NCBI GenBank assembly: GCA_030064915.1
Contig: JASJEK010000078.1
Span: 1 to 32,841 of the forward strand
Reading direction: 5' to 3'
DNA: 32,841 bases
Source: Xenococcaceae cyanobacterium MO_234.B1
Lineage (GTDB): Bacteria; Cyanobacteriota; Cyanobacteriia; Cyanobacteriales; Xenococcaceae
The notes beneath the pieces were generated by a model that was not told where the DNA came from, did not search any database, and worked only from the letters and a program-made list of their open reading frames with translations. The translations under genes were made by a program, and so were the position numbers. This document shows, one piece after another, positions 9,821 through 17,761 of this stretch (position 1 is the stretch's first letter; every line of letters begins with the position of its first letter).

Positions 9821-10459
9821 TTAAAGATTTTCCTTGATCCACTTTCTTAAAGATCTAATTGCTTTACTTCTGCCTTCAGTTTGAGCTTGTTTGACATGAA
9901 CTTCTATTAGTTCAACAATAGGAATATCAGGAAAATTAGGACTTGTTTGAGATTGAATATAGCGCTCGCCTTCTATTAAATTAATTTGAAAACCTTTTCT
10001 GGTATATCGCCACAATTCGGGAACTCTTAAGAGCAAATAGTTATCTAATTGTGTTCTATTAGTGATATCTATTTCTATGGCTAAATCTGGCGAAGGATCC
10101 CTACTTAAATCCAGTTTATTTTTACCAATAACAGCTTGATAATTTTGAATATAAAAACAAATATCTGGTTCTACAGCCTGAGTCATTTGCTCATTTTTAA
10201 ACGTTGTCGAACCTAGTGATTCAAAATCAATTTCTAATTTTTCAAGGAGAATTTTTACTATGTCTCCAATTATCTCTTTATCTTTTTCATGTTCTGGTAA
10301 GGGAACCATGATTTCTAAAACTCCATTGCTGTAAGAAATTCTGGAACTGCGTTGTTCCCCTAAGTCTTCCAAAATCTCTTCCAAGTCTTGCCAGCTAATA
10401 TCTTGTAATAATAATTGCTGACCTGGTTTGACAATAATTTTTTCTAAAGCTACTTGCAT
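9821..10459 (-). CDS. Uma2-family putative endonuclease (DUF820)
   Basis: A 212-residue protein of the Uma2 family, which has a PD-(D/E)XK nuclease fold and is greatly expanded in cyanobacteria. Visible family features are ISYSNGVLEIMVPLPEHE near the N-terminus, EPDICFYIQN, and the core strand SPDLAIEIDITN followed by the tyrosine segment LWRYTRKGF. The biological role of the family is unsettled. It sits convergent to ttcA and just downstream of a toxin-antitoxin pair, with a similar accessory flavour. Confidence 0.85.
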   Translation of the reverse strand: MQVALEKIIVKPGQQLLLQDISWQDLEEILEDLGEQRSSRISYSNGVLEIMVPLPEHEKDKEIIGDIVKILLEKLEIDFESLGSTTFKNEQMTQAVEPDICFYIQNYQAVIGKNKLDLSRDPSPDLAIEIDITNRTQLDNYLLLRVPELWRYTRKGFQINLIEGERYIQSQTSPNFPDIPIVELIEVHVKQAQTEGRSKAIRSLRKWIKENL

Positions 10460-10478
10460 AATTCAATTAAGTATCAAT

Positions 10479-10817
10479 CTAAAAGTTAAATAAGTATTGA
10501 AGCGATTTTTTAATATTATCGAGATCGCTTAATGCTAACTTGCCAATCTTTTTAATTACTAAAGCATCATCTAAGGTAAATAATTTCATTCTGACAATCG
10601 ATTTTGCTTTTAGTCCCGCACTCGCTAAATCCATAATAGGTACATCTAAAGCCCAAGGGGAATGAGATGCAGTGGTAATCATTGCCATGACACTTTTGAA
10701 GGTAGATTTATTAAACGCAGTAGCATCGGAAATAATTAAAGCAGGACGTTTTTTAGTAGCTGCGCGATCAGTAAAAGGAAAAGGTACAACTACCACGTCA
10801 AATTGTTTATAGGTCAC
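10479..10817 (-). CDS. MazF/PemK-family toxin (type II toxin-antitoxin)
   Basis: A 112-residue PemK/MazF fold protein. The N-terminal strand pair and basic loop VVVVPFPFTDRAATKKRPAL are typical, as is the following PALIIS strand. Family members are mRNA-cleaving ribonucleases. Its start overlaps the end of the AbrB-type antitoxin gene by 11 bases, the usual translational coupling of antitoxin first, toxin second. It appears full length, so the system may be active. Confidence 0.85.
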   Translation of the reverse strand: MTYKQFDVVVVPFPFTDRAATKKRPALIISDATAFNKSTFKSVMAMITTASHSPWALDVPIMDLASAGLKAKSIVRMKLFTLDDALVIKKIGKLALSDLDNIKKSLQYLFNF

Positions 10818-11049
10818 GATAAGCTTCCTCGTCAGCGTCAGATGACCATTCGCTGAGAGTAGCGGAGACTGACTCTAAATATTCCCAATCTACTGATGAT
10901 ACTTTTTTCAAAATTACTTTTTCGTCTTCTATTTCAAAGGTAACGCGATCGCCTTTTTCGATTCCTAGTTTTTTTCTCACTGCTTGGGGAATAGTCGCTT
11001 GATATTTTTGAGTGACTTTGGAAGTTAATTTAGTTTTCGGCATCCTCAT
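10807..11049 (-). CDS. AbrB/MazE-family antitoxin
   Basis: An 80-residue protein with an N-terminal SpoVT/AbrB swapped-hairpin DNA-binding domain (SKVTQKYQATIPQAVRKKLG, about residues 9-28, then GDRVTFEIEDEKVILKK) and an acidic C-terminal tail that would neutralise the toxin. ATG 11049 and ATG 11043 are both possible starts. The downstream gene is the MazF-like toxin, overlapping by 11 bases. Autoregulation is expected from the family, but no operator could be identified with confidence. Confidence 0.85.
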   Translation of the reverse strand: MRMPKTKLTSKVTQKYQATIPQAVRKKLGIEKGDRVTFEIEDEKVILKKVSSVDWEYLESVSATLSEWSSDADEEAYRDL

Positions 11050-11100
11050 AATAAATCTGTCCTAACTACATATCTACTCTAGTTATACCGTAATACCGTA

Positions 11101-11271
11101 TTACCAAAAAACTGAATTTAAAATGGTTCTCACGATTTTTAAAATAATCGTGAACGGATACTGACTAAACACCACAGCTTTACCCGCTTTCAATAACTTT
11201 TTAGCTATTGTTGGGAAGCAAGGTTCTAATGGTTTCTTGTTGGTATCTAGTACGAATACATAGTTAGACAT
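11101..11271 (-). pseudogene. iscB: Truncated IscB (RRXRR-type) N-terminal fragment
   Basis: From codon 11271 the product starts SNYVFVLDTNKKPLEPC and continues IAKKLLKAGKAVVF and YPFTIILK. This matches the start of IscB-type proteins, the RNA-guided nucleases of IS200/IS605 elements and the ancestors of Cas9. About 45 residues of homology remain before an unrelated tail. The bridge helix, RuvC pieces and HNH domain (some 350-450 residues) are absent. The RRYPF motif usually seen here is SQYPF, another sign of decay. No room exists for an omega RNA: the region upstream of the start is the end of the HAD gene 49 bases away. Family assignment rests on remembered consensus. Confidence 0.7.
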
Positions 11272-11319
11272 TTTTGGGTCTGTTCTCCATAAATGGATAA
11301 TGAAAGCCATCGTCAATCT

Positions 11320-11976
11320 TTAGCTTCGGTAACTGGCTAAAAAGTCCCAAAGTTTTTCACTATTAAAGTCCTTGATTGCCATACTAGCTCCTAGCTCCAG
11401 AAGATGCTTTGGTTCGTGGGTAGATGCGATCGCAATAGTATAAATACCAGCAGCTACAGCCGAGGTAATACCAGAAGGAGAATCTTCAAAAGCGATCGCA
11501 TTTTTACTTTTTACTCCTAAACGACTTAAGGCTAATCGATAAGGTGCAGGATCGGGTTTTCCTGGGGGTGCATCCTTTGCCATAATCACTACGGGAAATA
11601 CATCAGTAAGTCGTAAATTTTCCAACATATGTACCGCATTTTCCTGGGGTGCATTGGTGACGACGGCTCTTTTTAGGGAAGCGGTATCCGTGAATTTCAG
11701 TATTTTCCCTAAACCAGGCATGGGATGCAATATCTTGGCTAATTTTCGATATCGTACCTCTTTATCTATAGCTAATTGCCATGCTTCCTCTGGAGATAAT
11801 TGGGGTAGGAGATCATTGGCTATTTGAGTATTAGTTTTACCAGAAATATGTTTTTGAAAGAAATCTCTGTCAATATTGAGATTGTATTGACTCAAAATAT
11901 CTTGCCACACGGCGTAATGTATGGGGTCAGTATTGGCTATTGTTCCATCTAGGTCGAAGAGTATTGCAGATAACAT
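11320..11976 (-). CDS. HAD-superfamily hydrolase, beta-phosphoglucomutase-like
   Basis: A 218-residue HAD subfamily I phosphatase. The nucleophile motif DLDGT is at residues 8-12; motif II lies in AVVTNAP; the motif III lysine is in PGKPDP; and the acidic motif IV is EDSPSG. A helical cap lies between motifs I and II. The substrate is probably a small phosphorylated sugar or similar, but this cannot be specified. The start at ATG 11976 is followed at once by the conserved motif, so it is secure. Confidence 0.85.
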   Translation of the reverse strand: MLSAILFDLDGTIANTDPIHYAVWQDILSQYNLNIDRDFFQKHISGKTNTQIANDLLPQLSPEEAWQLAIDKEVRYRKLAKILHPMPGLGKILKFTDTASLKRAVVTNAPQENAVHMLENLRLTDVFPVVIMAKDAPPGKPDPAPYRLALSRLGVKSKNAIAFEDSPSGITSAVAAGIYTIAIASTHEPKHLLELGASMAIKDFNSEKLWDFLASYRS

Positions 11977-12143
11977 TGAATTAAATTAAGCGCTTCCATC
12001 TATGATTAACTTATATTATTAACATTTATTAAAAAATATTTCTATGTATTTCAAAAAACTCACTCTTCAACAGAAATATTGATCTTTTTAGAAATTACGA
12101 TAAATAGATAAGATAAAAATAAGTAGTTGGAACATAATAATCA

Positions 12144-12539
12144 ATGGCACAAAATAATTCTCAGCAAGATTATAATCAAAGCAAACCCTTAGGAAATTTC
12201 AACGAGGCTAAAGCACCAAATAAGTTTGATGTTCAACAAAGATTAGAAGAACTAGAAGCCCAAGTATATCAAACCACCAAAGAAACCACCCCTCCTTACG
12301 CAGAAACTGAATCTAGTTTTTTACAAAAGATAACTAATGGAATGAACGTATTTCGTAATTGGTTTAACAAACTACCCCAAGCAGGGAAATTGATTGTAGG
12401 GATCGTAGTAGTTTTAATGGGTTTTTCTATTCTGAATCTTTTTGTGCGTCTTATTGCCAACCTAATTACTTTAGCTATTCTCAGTTTAATTCTTTATGGA
12501 TTATACAAATACTTATTTTCCCCTTCTCAAACCAAATAA
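12144..12539 (+). CDS. Small conserved-looking membrane protein, unknown function
   Basis: A 131-residue protein not assigned to a family. Residues 1-60 are hydrophilic, Asn/Gln/Glu-rich, with a short coiled-coil-like stretch (QQRLEELEAQVYQ). Residues 81-125 are strongly hydrophobic and form two closely spaced membrane helices (GKLIVGIVVVLMGFSILNLF and LIANLITLAILSLILYGLYK). This suggests a cytosolic N-terminus with a hairpin anchor. The ATG at 12144 has only a weak ribosome site. It lies 20 bases ahead of cbiET on the same strand. Confidence 0.7.
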   Translation: MAQNNSQQDYNQSKPLGNFNEAKAPNKFDVQQRLEELEAQVYQTTKETTPPYAETESSFLQKITNGMNVFRNWFNKLPQAGKLIVGIVVVLMGFSILNLFVRLIANLITLAILSLILYGLYKYLFSPSQTK

Positions 12540-12559
12540 AATTATCATAGATATTGAAT

Positions 12560-13825
12560 GTGAGCCAAGTTGAAGTAATTGGTATTGGTTTAGACGGCAT
12601 AGCAGGACTGAATACTAATACTCTTAAGCTTATCAATTCCGCTAAAGTATTAATTGGTAGTTCTCGCCACTTAAGCTATTTTGCATCTCATACTGCTCAA
12701 AAAATAACTTTACATAACTTACAACAAGGAATTGATAATATTATCGAGATAATATCTCAAAATAAAGATGAATTTGTTGTAGTCTTAGCTAGTGGCGACC
12801 CTCTTTTTTTCGGTATTGGTCGTCTTTTACTATCTCAAATTCCTTCAGAAAAATTACGGTTTCATCCTCATGTTAGTTCTCTACAATTAGCTTTTAGTAG
12901 AGTTAAAGTTCCTTGGCAAGATGCTCAATTTATTAGTATTCATGGTCGTAGTGCAGAATCATTAATTCAAACTTTAAAGCAAGGCATAGAAAAAATTGCT
13001 GTCTTAACTGACAGTGACTATAATCCTAGAGAAATTGCTAAACTCTATTTGGATTTAGACATAGCTGCTAACTATGATTTTTATATTTGTGAAAATCTTG
13101 GGGGTCAAGATGAAAAAATTCGCTATTTTTCCTCAGATGAAATTGAAAAGTTAGCTTACTCACAATTTGATAGTTTTAGTAGTTTAAACATTCTTATTTT
13201 ACTGCGTTCATCTGCTTCAGAAACAACTTTAAACCTAGAAGATTTACCGAAATTAGGTTTGCCTGATAGCATATTTTTAAGTTATTCAGATCGCCCAGGG
13301 TTAATGACCAAAAAAGAAATTAGGATTGCTATCTTAGGACAACTAGCATTACAATCATCCCAAGTAATTTGGGATATCGGTGCAGGAACAGGCTCAGTAT
13401 CTATTGAAATCGCTCATCTCTGTCCTCACTCGGAAATTTTTGCTGTGGAAAAAACTGCTATTGGCTATTCTCTAATTAAACAAAACTGTCAACGGTTTCA
13501 AGTTGATAATGTTAAAGTTTTTCATGGTAAAGCACCAGAGATATTATCTCAGTTTCCTAATCCTGATCGTATTTTTATTGGTGGAAGTGGTGGTAATTTA
13601 GAGTCTATTTTAGAAGTCTGTTATCAAAAACTTTTACCTCAAGGATTGTTAGTTATTGCCTTAGCAACTATAGAACACTGTTGGGAAACTCTTAACTGGA
13701 TTAAAACCCATAACTGGCAATATAACCTATTGCAATTGCAAATATCTCGTTCTACTTCCATCGCTAATTTAACCCGTATGTCTCCCCTTAATCCTGTCAC
13801 TTTGATTACAACTTATCCAAGATGA
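12560..13825 (+). CDS. cbiET: Precorrin-6Y C5,15-methyltransferase (decarboxylating), CbiET/CobL type
   Basis: A bifunctional cobalamin (B12) biosynthesis enzyme that methylates C5 and C15 of the corrin ring and decarboxylates the C12 acetate. The N-terminal half is a CbiE tetrapyrrole methylase (VEVIGIGLDG, then VVVLASGDPLFFGIG). The C-terminal half is CbiT, with the SAM-binding motif DIGAGTGSVSIEIA starting at Asp272 and GGSGG later. GTG 12560 is taken as start; an in-frame TTG at 12554 is possible. The fused length (about 421 residues) is normal. No other cobalamin genes are adjacent. Confidence 0.92.
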   Translation: MSQVEVIGIGLDGIAGLNTNTLKLINSAKVLIGSSRHLSYFASHTAQKITLHNLQQGIDNIIEIISQNKDEFVVVLASGDPLFFGIGRLLLSQIPSEKLRFHPHVSSLQLAFSRVKVPWQDAQFISIHGRSAESLIQTLKQGIEKIAVLTDSDYNPREIAKLYLDLDIAANYDFYICENLGGQDEKIRYFSSDEIEKLAYSQFDSFSSLNILILLRSSASETTLNLEDLPKLGLPDSIFLSYSDRPGLMTKKEIRIAILGQLALQSSQVIWDIGAGTGSVSIEIAHLCPHSEIFAVEKTAIGYSLIKQNCQRFQVDNVKVFHGKAPEILSQFPNPDRIFIGGSGGNLESILEVCYQKLLPQGLLVIALATIEHCWETLNWIKTHNWQYNLLQLQISRSTSIANLTRMSPLNPVTLITTYPR

Positions 13826-13836
13826 GTTCAGAGTTC

Positions 13837-13857
13837 GGAATTAGGAATTAGGAATTC
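13837..13857. repeat. Heptad short tandem repeat
   Basis: Three heptamers, GGAATTA, GGAATTA and GGAATTC, lie in the gap between the convergent cbiET and rsmI genes. This is the cyanobacterial STRR type. Confidence 0.65.
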
Positions 13858-13910
13858 GGAGTGCCCGAGAAAATGGCAAATTCAGATATCTAGAAATCCA
13901 GAAATTTATC

Positions 13911-14768
13911 TTATCCTGAAATATCCATCTCTAGAGTCAACTGATAAATCTGTCTGCGGGATAAAGAAGTTAATTTTGCTAAATGACGACTAGCTTGCGA
14001 TCGCGTCATCCCCTGTTGCAATAACTCCATTAATTCCTGTTTTATCTCTGCTTCCGAGGTGATCAAGGCTTCTGTAATAGCACCAGCCACTACCAAAGTA
14101 TATTCTCCTTTTGGTTGACGAGTGTTTTGATAAAGTGCGATCGCCTCTCCCAAATTACCCCGCCAAAATTCTTCGTGCATCTTGGTTAACTCTCTAGCTA
14201 AAACCACTGGTCTTTCTTGCCCCATTACGATACTCAAATCTTGTAAGATAGTTAAGAGACGATGGGGAGCTTCGTAAAAAATTAAAGTTCTCGTTTCATT
14301 TTTTAAACTTTCTAACCTCTCTTGTCGCAGACTCTGTTTAGTCGGGAGAAACCCCTCAAAAACAAAGCGATCGGTAACAAACCCAGAAGCAGTTAAAGCC
14401 GTCAAACTAGCACTAACACCAGGAATAGGTACTACCGTAACTCCATGAGCGATCGCTGCAACTACAAGTTCTTGACCAGGATCAGAAATACTAGGCATTC
14501 CTGCATCACTTACTAAAGCAATATTAATTCCCTCTTGCAGTTTTTTGACTAATTCCATAGTGCGAGAACTTTTGTTATGCTCATGATAGCTAATTTGAGA
14601 TGTAGTAATCTCAAAGTGTTGTAATAGTTTTCCCGTATGGCGAGTATCTTCTGCTGCAATGAGATCAACTTCTTGAAGAATACGCACTCCTCGCAAAGTC
14701 ATATCTTCCAAATTCCCAATGGGTGTTCCTACCAGATACAATTTTCCCAAATTTGCAACTTGTTCCAT
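13911..14768 (-). CDS. rsmI: 16S rRNA (cytidine(1402)-2'-O)-methyltransferase RsmI
   Basis: A 285-residue SAM-dependent methylase of the tetrapyrrole-methylase fold that modifies C1402 in the ribosomal decoding centre. Diagnostic motifs are LYLVGTPIGNLEDMTLR near residue 10, AAEDTRHTGKLL, the glycine-rich SDAGMPSISDPG and the IFYEAPHR segment. The length is normal. It is transcribed towards cbiET and away from mrp's upstream side. Confidence 0.93.
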   Translation of the reverse strand: MEQVANLGKLYLVGTPIGNLEDMTLRGVRILQEVDLIAAEDTRHTGKLLQHFEITTSQISYHEHNKSSRTMELVKKLQEGINIALVSDAGMPSISDPGQELVVAAIAHGVTVVPIPGVSASLTALTASGFVTDRFVFEGFLPTKQSLRQERLESLKNETRTLIFYEAPHRLLTILQDLSIVMGQERPVVLARELTKMHEEFWRGNLGEAIALYQNTRQPKGEYTLVVAGAITEALITSEAEIKQELMELLQQGMTRSQASRHLAKLTSLSRRQIYQLTLEMDISG

Positions 14769-14921
14769 AACTATCTCATCATCAACAGTACCTATATTCC
14801 AATTTCTAAGTTAAAACAGGAGAATATTGTCCCTTAAAGCTACTCTCTAATAAAAACAAGTTATTCATAATTGAAGTTACAGCCTTTCTCAAATAGGTGA
14901 GATACAAAATTTTGCGAACGG

Positions 14922-15005
14922 GAACGGGAACGCGTTCCCGTTCGCGAAGCCGGATACGGTCGGTCAGCGGGATACAGCAGGTCAGCGGGATATGGTCGGT
15001 CACTC
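14922..15005. repeat. Perfect 22-bp palindrome followed by three 18-bp tandem repeats
   Basis: 14922-14943 is a perfect palindrome centred on CGCG (arms GAACGGGAACG). It is followed by three 18-base units at 14952, 14970 and 14988, each starting GGATAC or GGATAT and containing GGTCAGCG or GGTCACTC. The block is much richer in GC than its surroundings and lies in the 261-base gap between rsmI and mrp. A short ORF across it is an artefact of the repeat. It may act as a terminator-like hairpin or be an inserted small palindromic element. Confidence 0.8.
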
Positions 15006-15029
15006 CGAATTCCGCGCCTCACGCTCCCT

Positions 15030-16091
15030 CTAAGCAAAAGCAGCCAGAGAAACTTTAGCAGCTATTTGACCAGCGATTTTGGTCAAAGCTTTAGCAGAAG
15101 CTGACTCTGGCTCGGAAATTACAATAGGTAAACCTTTATCTCCTCCTTCTCTGAGGGATATTTCTAAAGGCACACAACCTAGCAAAGGTACTTGTAATTC
15201 ATTAGCAGTCTTTTCTCCACCCCCAGATCCAAAGAGGTCATAATTCTTATTGGGCATATCAGGGGGAATAAAATAGCTCATGTTTTCTACAATTCCCAAT
15301 ATATTAATCCCCAACTGTTGAAACATTTTTAATCCTCGACGAGCATCTAATAAAGATACAGTTTGAGGCGTAGTGACAATTACAGCACCAGCCATTGGCA
15401 CAGCTTGAGCTAAAGTTAACTGAGCATCTCCTGTACCAGGAGGCATATCTACAATTAAATAGTCTAGCTCTCCCCACTCTACCTGATAGAGAAACTGTCT
15501 AATAATTCCATTTAACATAGGTCCCCGCCAAATTACGGGTTGATCGGGATCAATCAAAAATGCCATGGAAACTAATTTAACTCCGTAGTTAAAAGCAGGT
15601 TCGAGAATTTCTCCCTGACTCCCTTGTTTTACCATGACTTTGGCATCTGCCAAACCCAACATATTAGGAGCATTAGGTCCATAAATATCAGCATCCAACA
15701 AACCAACTTTTGCACCTGTTTGAGCTAAAGCTACCGCGACATTAACGGAAACAGAACTTTTACCAACTCCACCTTTGCCACTGGAGATAGCAATGATATT
15801 TTTAATTCCAGGGACAGACTGGCGATCTGGTAAAGACTTTTGTTGGGGAGTTTCGGCAGTTACTTCTACTTCTACTGTTTCTACTCCTGGCAGCTTTTTT
15901 ACTGCATTTTGGCAATCTTCTACGATAAATTCTCTGAGAGGACAAGCAGGAGTTGTCAGAACTAATGTAAAGCTAACTTTTCCTCCATCCACCTGCACAT
16001 TGCGGATCATGTTCAATTCTACCAAGCTTTTTTGCAGTTCTGGGTCTTGAACAGGACGCAAGACATCGAGAATAGATTGAGTATCAAGCAT
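15030..16091 (-). CDS. mrp: Mrp/ApbC/NBP35-family iron-sulfur carrier ATPase
   Basis: A 353-residue P-loop protein that binds and transfers Fe-S clusters. The N-terminal MIP18/DUF59 domain (about residues 1-80) contains the reactive-type cysteine in TTPACPLREF. The deviant Walker A GKGGVGK is at residues 105-111, followed by DADIYGPNAP and DMPPGTGD. It lacks the C-terminal CxxC pair common in many Mrp proteins: the equivalent segment reads VENMSYFIPPDMPNKNY. This variation is worth noting, although some cyanobacterial members share it. ATG 16091 is the start. No operon partner is evident. Confidence 0.92.
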   Translation of the reverse strand: MLDTQSILDVLRPVQDPELQKSLVELNMIRNVQVDGGKVSFTLVLTTPACPLREFIVEDCQNAVKKLPGVETVEVEVTAETPQQKSLPDRQSVPGIKNIIAISSGKGGVGKSSVSVNVAVALAQTGAKVGLLDADIYGPNAPNMLGLADAKVMVKQGSQGEILEPAFNYGVKLVSMAFLIDPDQPVIWRGPMLNGIIRQFLYQVEWGELDYLIVDMPPGTGDAQLTLAQAVPMAGAVIVTTPQTVSLLDARRGLKMFQQLGINILGIVENMSYFIPPDMPNKNYDLFGSGGGEKTANELQVPLLGCVPLEISLREGGDKGLPIVISEPESASAKALTKIAGQIAAKVSLAAFA

Positions 16092-16144
16092 TTTTATAGA
16101 TTAATTTCTATGTAAAAAAATCAATTAATAATCTATTATAAATA

Positions 16145-16172
16145 ATCCCATATTTGTCACCAAATATGGGAT
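16145..16172 (-). terminator. 12-bp stem-loop, possible minus-strand terminator
   Basis: ATCCCATATTTG at 16145-16156 pairs perfectly with 16161-16172 around a four-base loop. On the minus strand it is followed by the AT-rich TTATTTATAATAG rather than a clean T-run. It lies between the broken kinase gene and mrp, so it could once have ended the kinase transcript. Confidence 0.45.
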
Positions 16173-16198
16173 CAATTCGCTTCTATTATTAAATAGAC

Positions 16199-16362
16199 TA
16201 AGAGAGTGTTTGTAAACTAATGTAAAGCCTACTGAATTACCCACCTAGTAAAGATTCCAAGATGTTGTAAGCATATATACTCAGGGAATCTGCCTTAATA
16301 CTGAAATCGTTTCTGTACAACCGTTTCGAGAGTTGTAACAATCATTTACAAACACTCTCTTA
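16199..16362. mobile_element. 164-bp MITE with 18-bp terminal inverted repeats
   Basis: The ends are perfect inverted repeats of TAAGAGAGTGTTTGTAAA (16199-16216 and 16345-16362), and similarity continues loosely inwards. No coding potential lies inside. The right end overlaps the last codons of the kinase relic, which stops inside the repeat (VGLRECL then TAA). The flanking TAA/TTA is compatible with a short IS5-type target site, but the TSD is ambiguous because the terminus itself is TAA. Related end sequences occur near 22929 and 32406. Confidence 0.8.
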
Positions 16363-16934
16363 ATCCAACTCGGACAAATCCTGTATCAGTAAATTTAATG
16401 GCATTCTCGATCAGATTAGTTAAAACTCTCCGTAATTCTAAGCGATCGCCTTTAACTAGTGCTACATTTTTTTCTAACTCAGATTTGAGCTTAATGCCTT
16501 TTTCTGTTGCTAGGGGTTGCAATTCGGTAACTACTTCTTGGGTTAATTGTTGAAGGTTGCAAGGAATAAAACTCAAGATTTTCTGTCCTACTTCGTATTG
16601 ATGGGTTTCCAGTAGGGTATTAAGCATTTGAAGCAAATTTTGATTACTATTTACTAGACTGGCGATCGCATTATTAATCTCTTTAGTAGTATCCCCGAAA
16701 GCTTGCTCTTGAATTAAAGTCAGCATCCTATTTGCAGCCACCAAAGGAGTACGCAAGTCGTGAGTCAGACAGGAAACAAAGTTTTCTCTTTGATCGATGG
16801 TGTTTTTCAGACGCAGCATTGACCGCACTCTGGCTTGTAATTCGTCAATTTGGACTGGTTTACGGATAAATTCATCTGCTCCTGCATCCAACCCTGTCGT
16901 CTATTAGCAAAATATTAATTGTTTTGTCCTCCAT
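16346..16934 (-). pseudogene. Response-regulator/histidine kinase relic, broken at both ends
   Basis: The original gene seems to start at ATG 16934 with MEDKTINILLIDD, the first strand and acidic pair of a receiver domain. The sequence then jumps out of frame to GLDAGADEFIRKPVQIDE, the last part of the same domain, so roughly 75 residues are deleted. A short linker is followed by the HisKA box SCLTHDLRTPLVAANRM (phosphoacceptor His) and the first half of the HATPase domain, including the N box LTNLIENAIKFTDTG. The G1, F and G2 boxes are gone because the 164-bp MITE replaces the 3' end. The remaining ORF from 16891 begins at a TTG and is unlikely to make a working kinase. Confidence 0.85.
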
Positions 16935-17175
16935 TTTGCTTAATTCAACGTCATGGATAACTATAGGTTTAACCAAAAAAAATAAGTTACTATCTCTATT
17001 TTTATCTATTCTATATCCATCGTATAGTAGCTTTTTGTCTCCGAGCCTCAGCTAAAGGGTAGATATCAGATTAATTCTCTATCTGAAGATATAGTCTGTC
17101 TTTGATTAGTGAGATATTTTTAAAACCTCAGTTACTAGATATCTTTCTCAAAATAATAACTGTTCCACCAAAGTA

Positions 17176-17661
17176 TTGATGTTGACAATGCACGATAGTG
17201 AAGACTCTGTGATGGCTGCTTTCGCTGCTGGTGCAGACTCCTATAGTCTCAAAGACATTAATATGGATAATCTAGTAGAAGCTATCCGCAACACTTATGA
17301 GGGAAACGCCTGGAGCGAGCCAGCGATCGCTCTTATTGTACTTAAACAAGCCAAAAACAGCAACTCCGCTACATCTGCCCCCAAGCCAGTAGCCGCTACA
17401 ACAGATTCTTCTGATACTCAATTAATCAACTCAGTAGCCGAGGAATATCAACAAATAATTGAAACCTATCCTTTAACAGACAGAGAACTAGAAGTATTAG
17501 AGTTAATTGTAGCTGGATGCAGCAATGCAGAGATTTCCGAGAAGCTATACATTACAGTAGGAACAGTAAAAACCCACGTTTGTCATATTCTCAATAAACT
17601 ATGGGCTAATGATCGTACTCAAGCAGCAGTGAGAGCGTTAAGAGCCGGCTTAGTTAAGTAA
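17176..17661 (+). pseudogene. NarL/LuxR-type response regulator lacking the front of its receiver domain
   Basis: The frame encodes the tail of a receiver domain (TKVLMLTMHDSEDSVMAAFA, with the conserved Thr-type strand and the Lys region SLKDINMDN), a linker rich in Ser, Ala and Pro, and a complete GerE helix-turn-helix (TDRELEVLELIVAGCSNAEI, then GTVKTHVCHILNKL). The phospho-acceptor Asp and first three strands are absent: nothing resembling them occurs in the 240 bases upstream. The first usable start is TTG 17176 with no clear ribosome site. It may yield a constitutive DNA-binding fragment or be dead. It is divergent from the broken kinase. Confidence 0.75.
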
Positions 17662-17761
17662 AAATTAATCATTACGGAACAATTATTATTATTATCTTGG
17701 TTCAGAGCCAATTATGATCTACTTGAGCTTAAAAACTCGTTGCTCTTAATAATTGCCTACC

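Noticed and set aside
11271-11320. Omega RNA upstream of the IscB stump
   Set aside because: Only 49 bases separate the stump from the HAD gene, too short for such an RNA, and no structure is visible.
14806-15003. 65-codon minus-strand ORF
   Set aside because: Repetitive product arising from the 18-bp repeats and palindrome.
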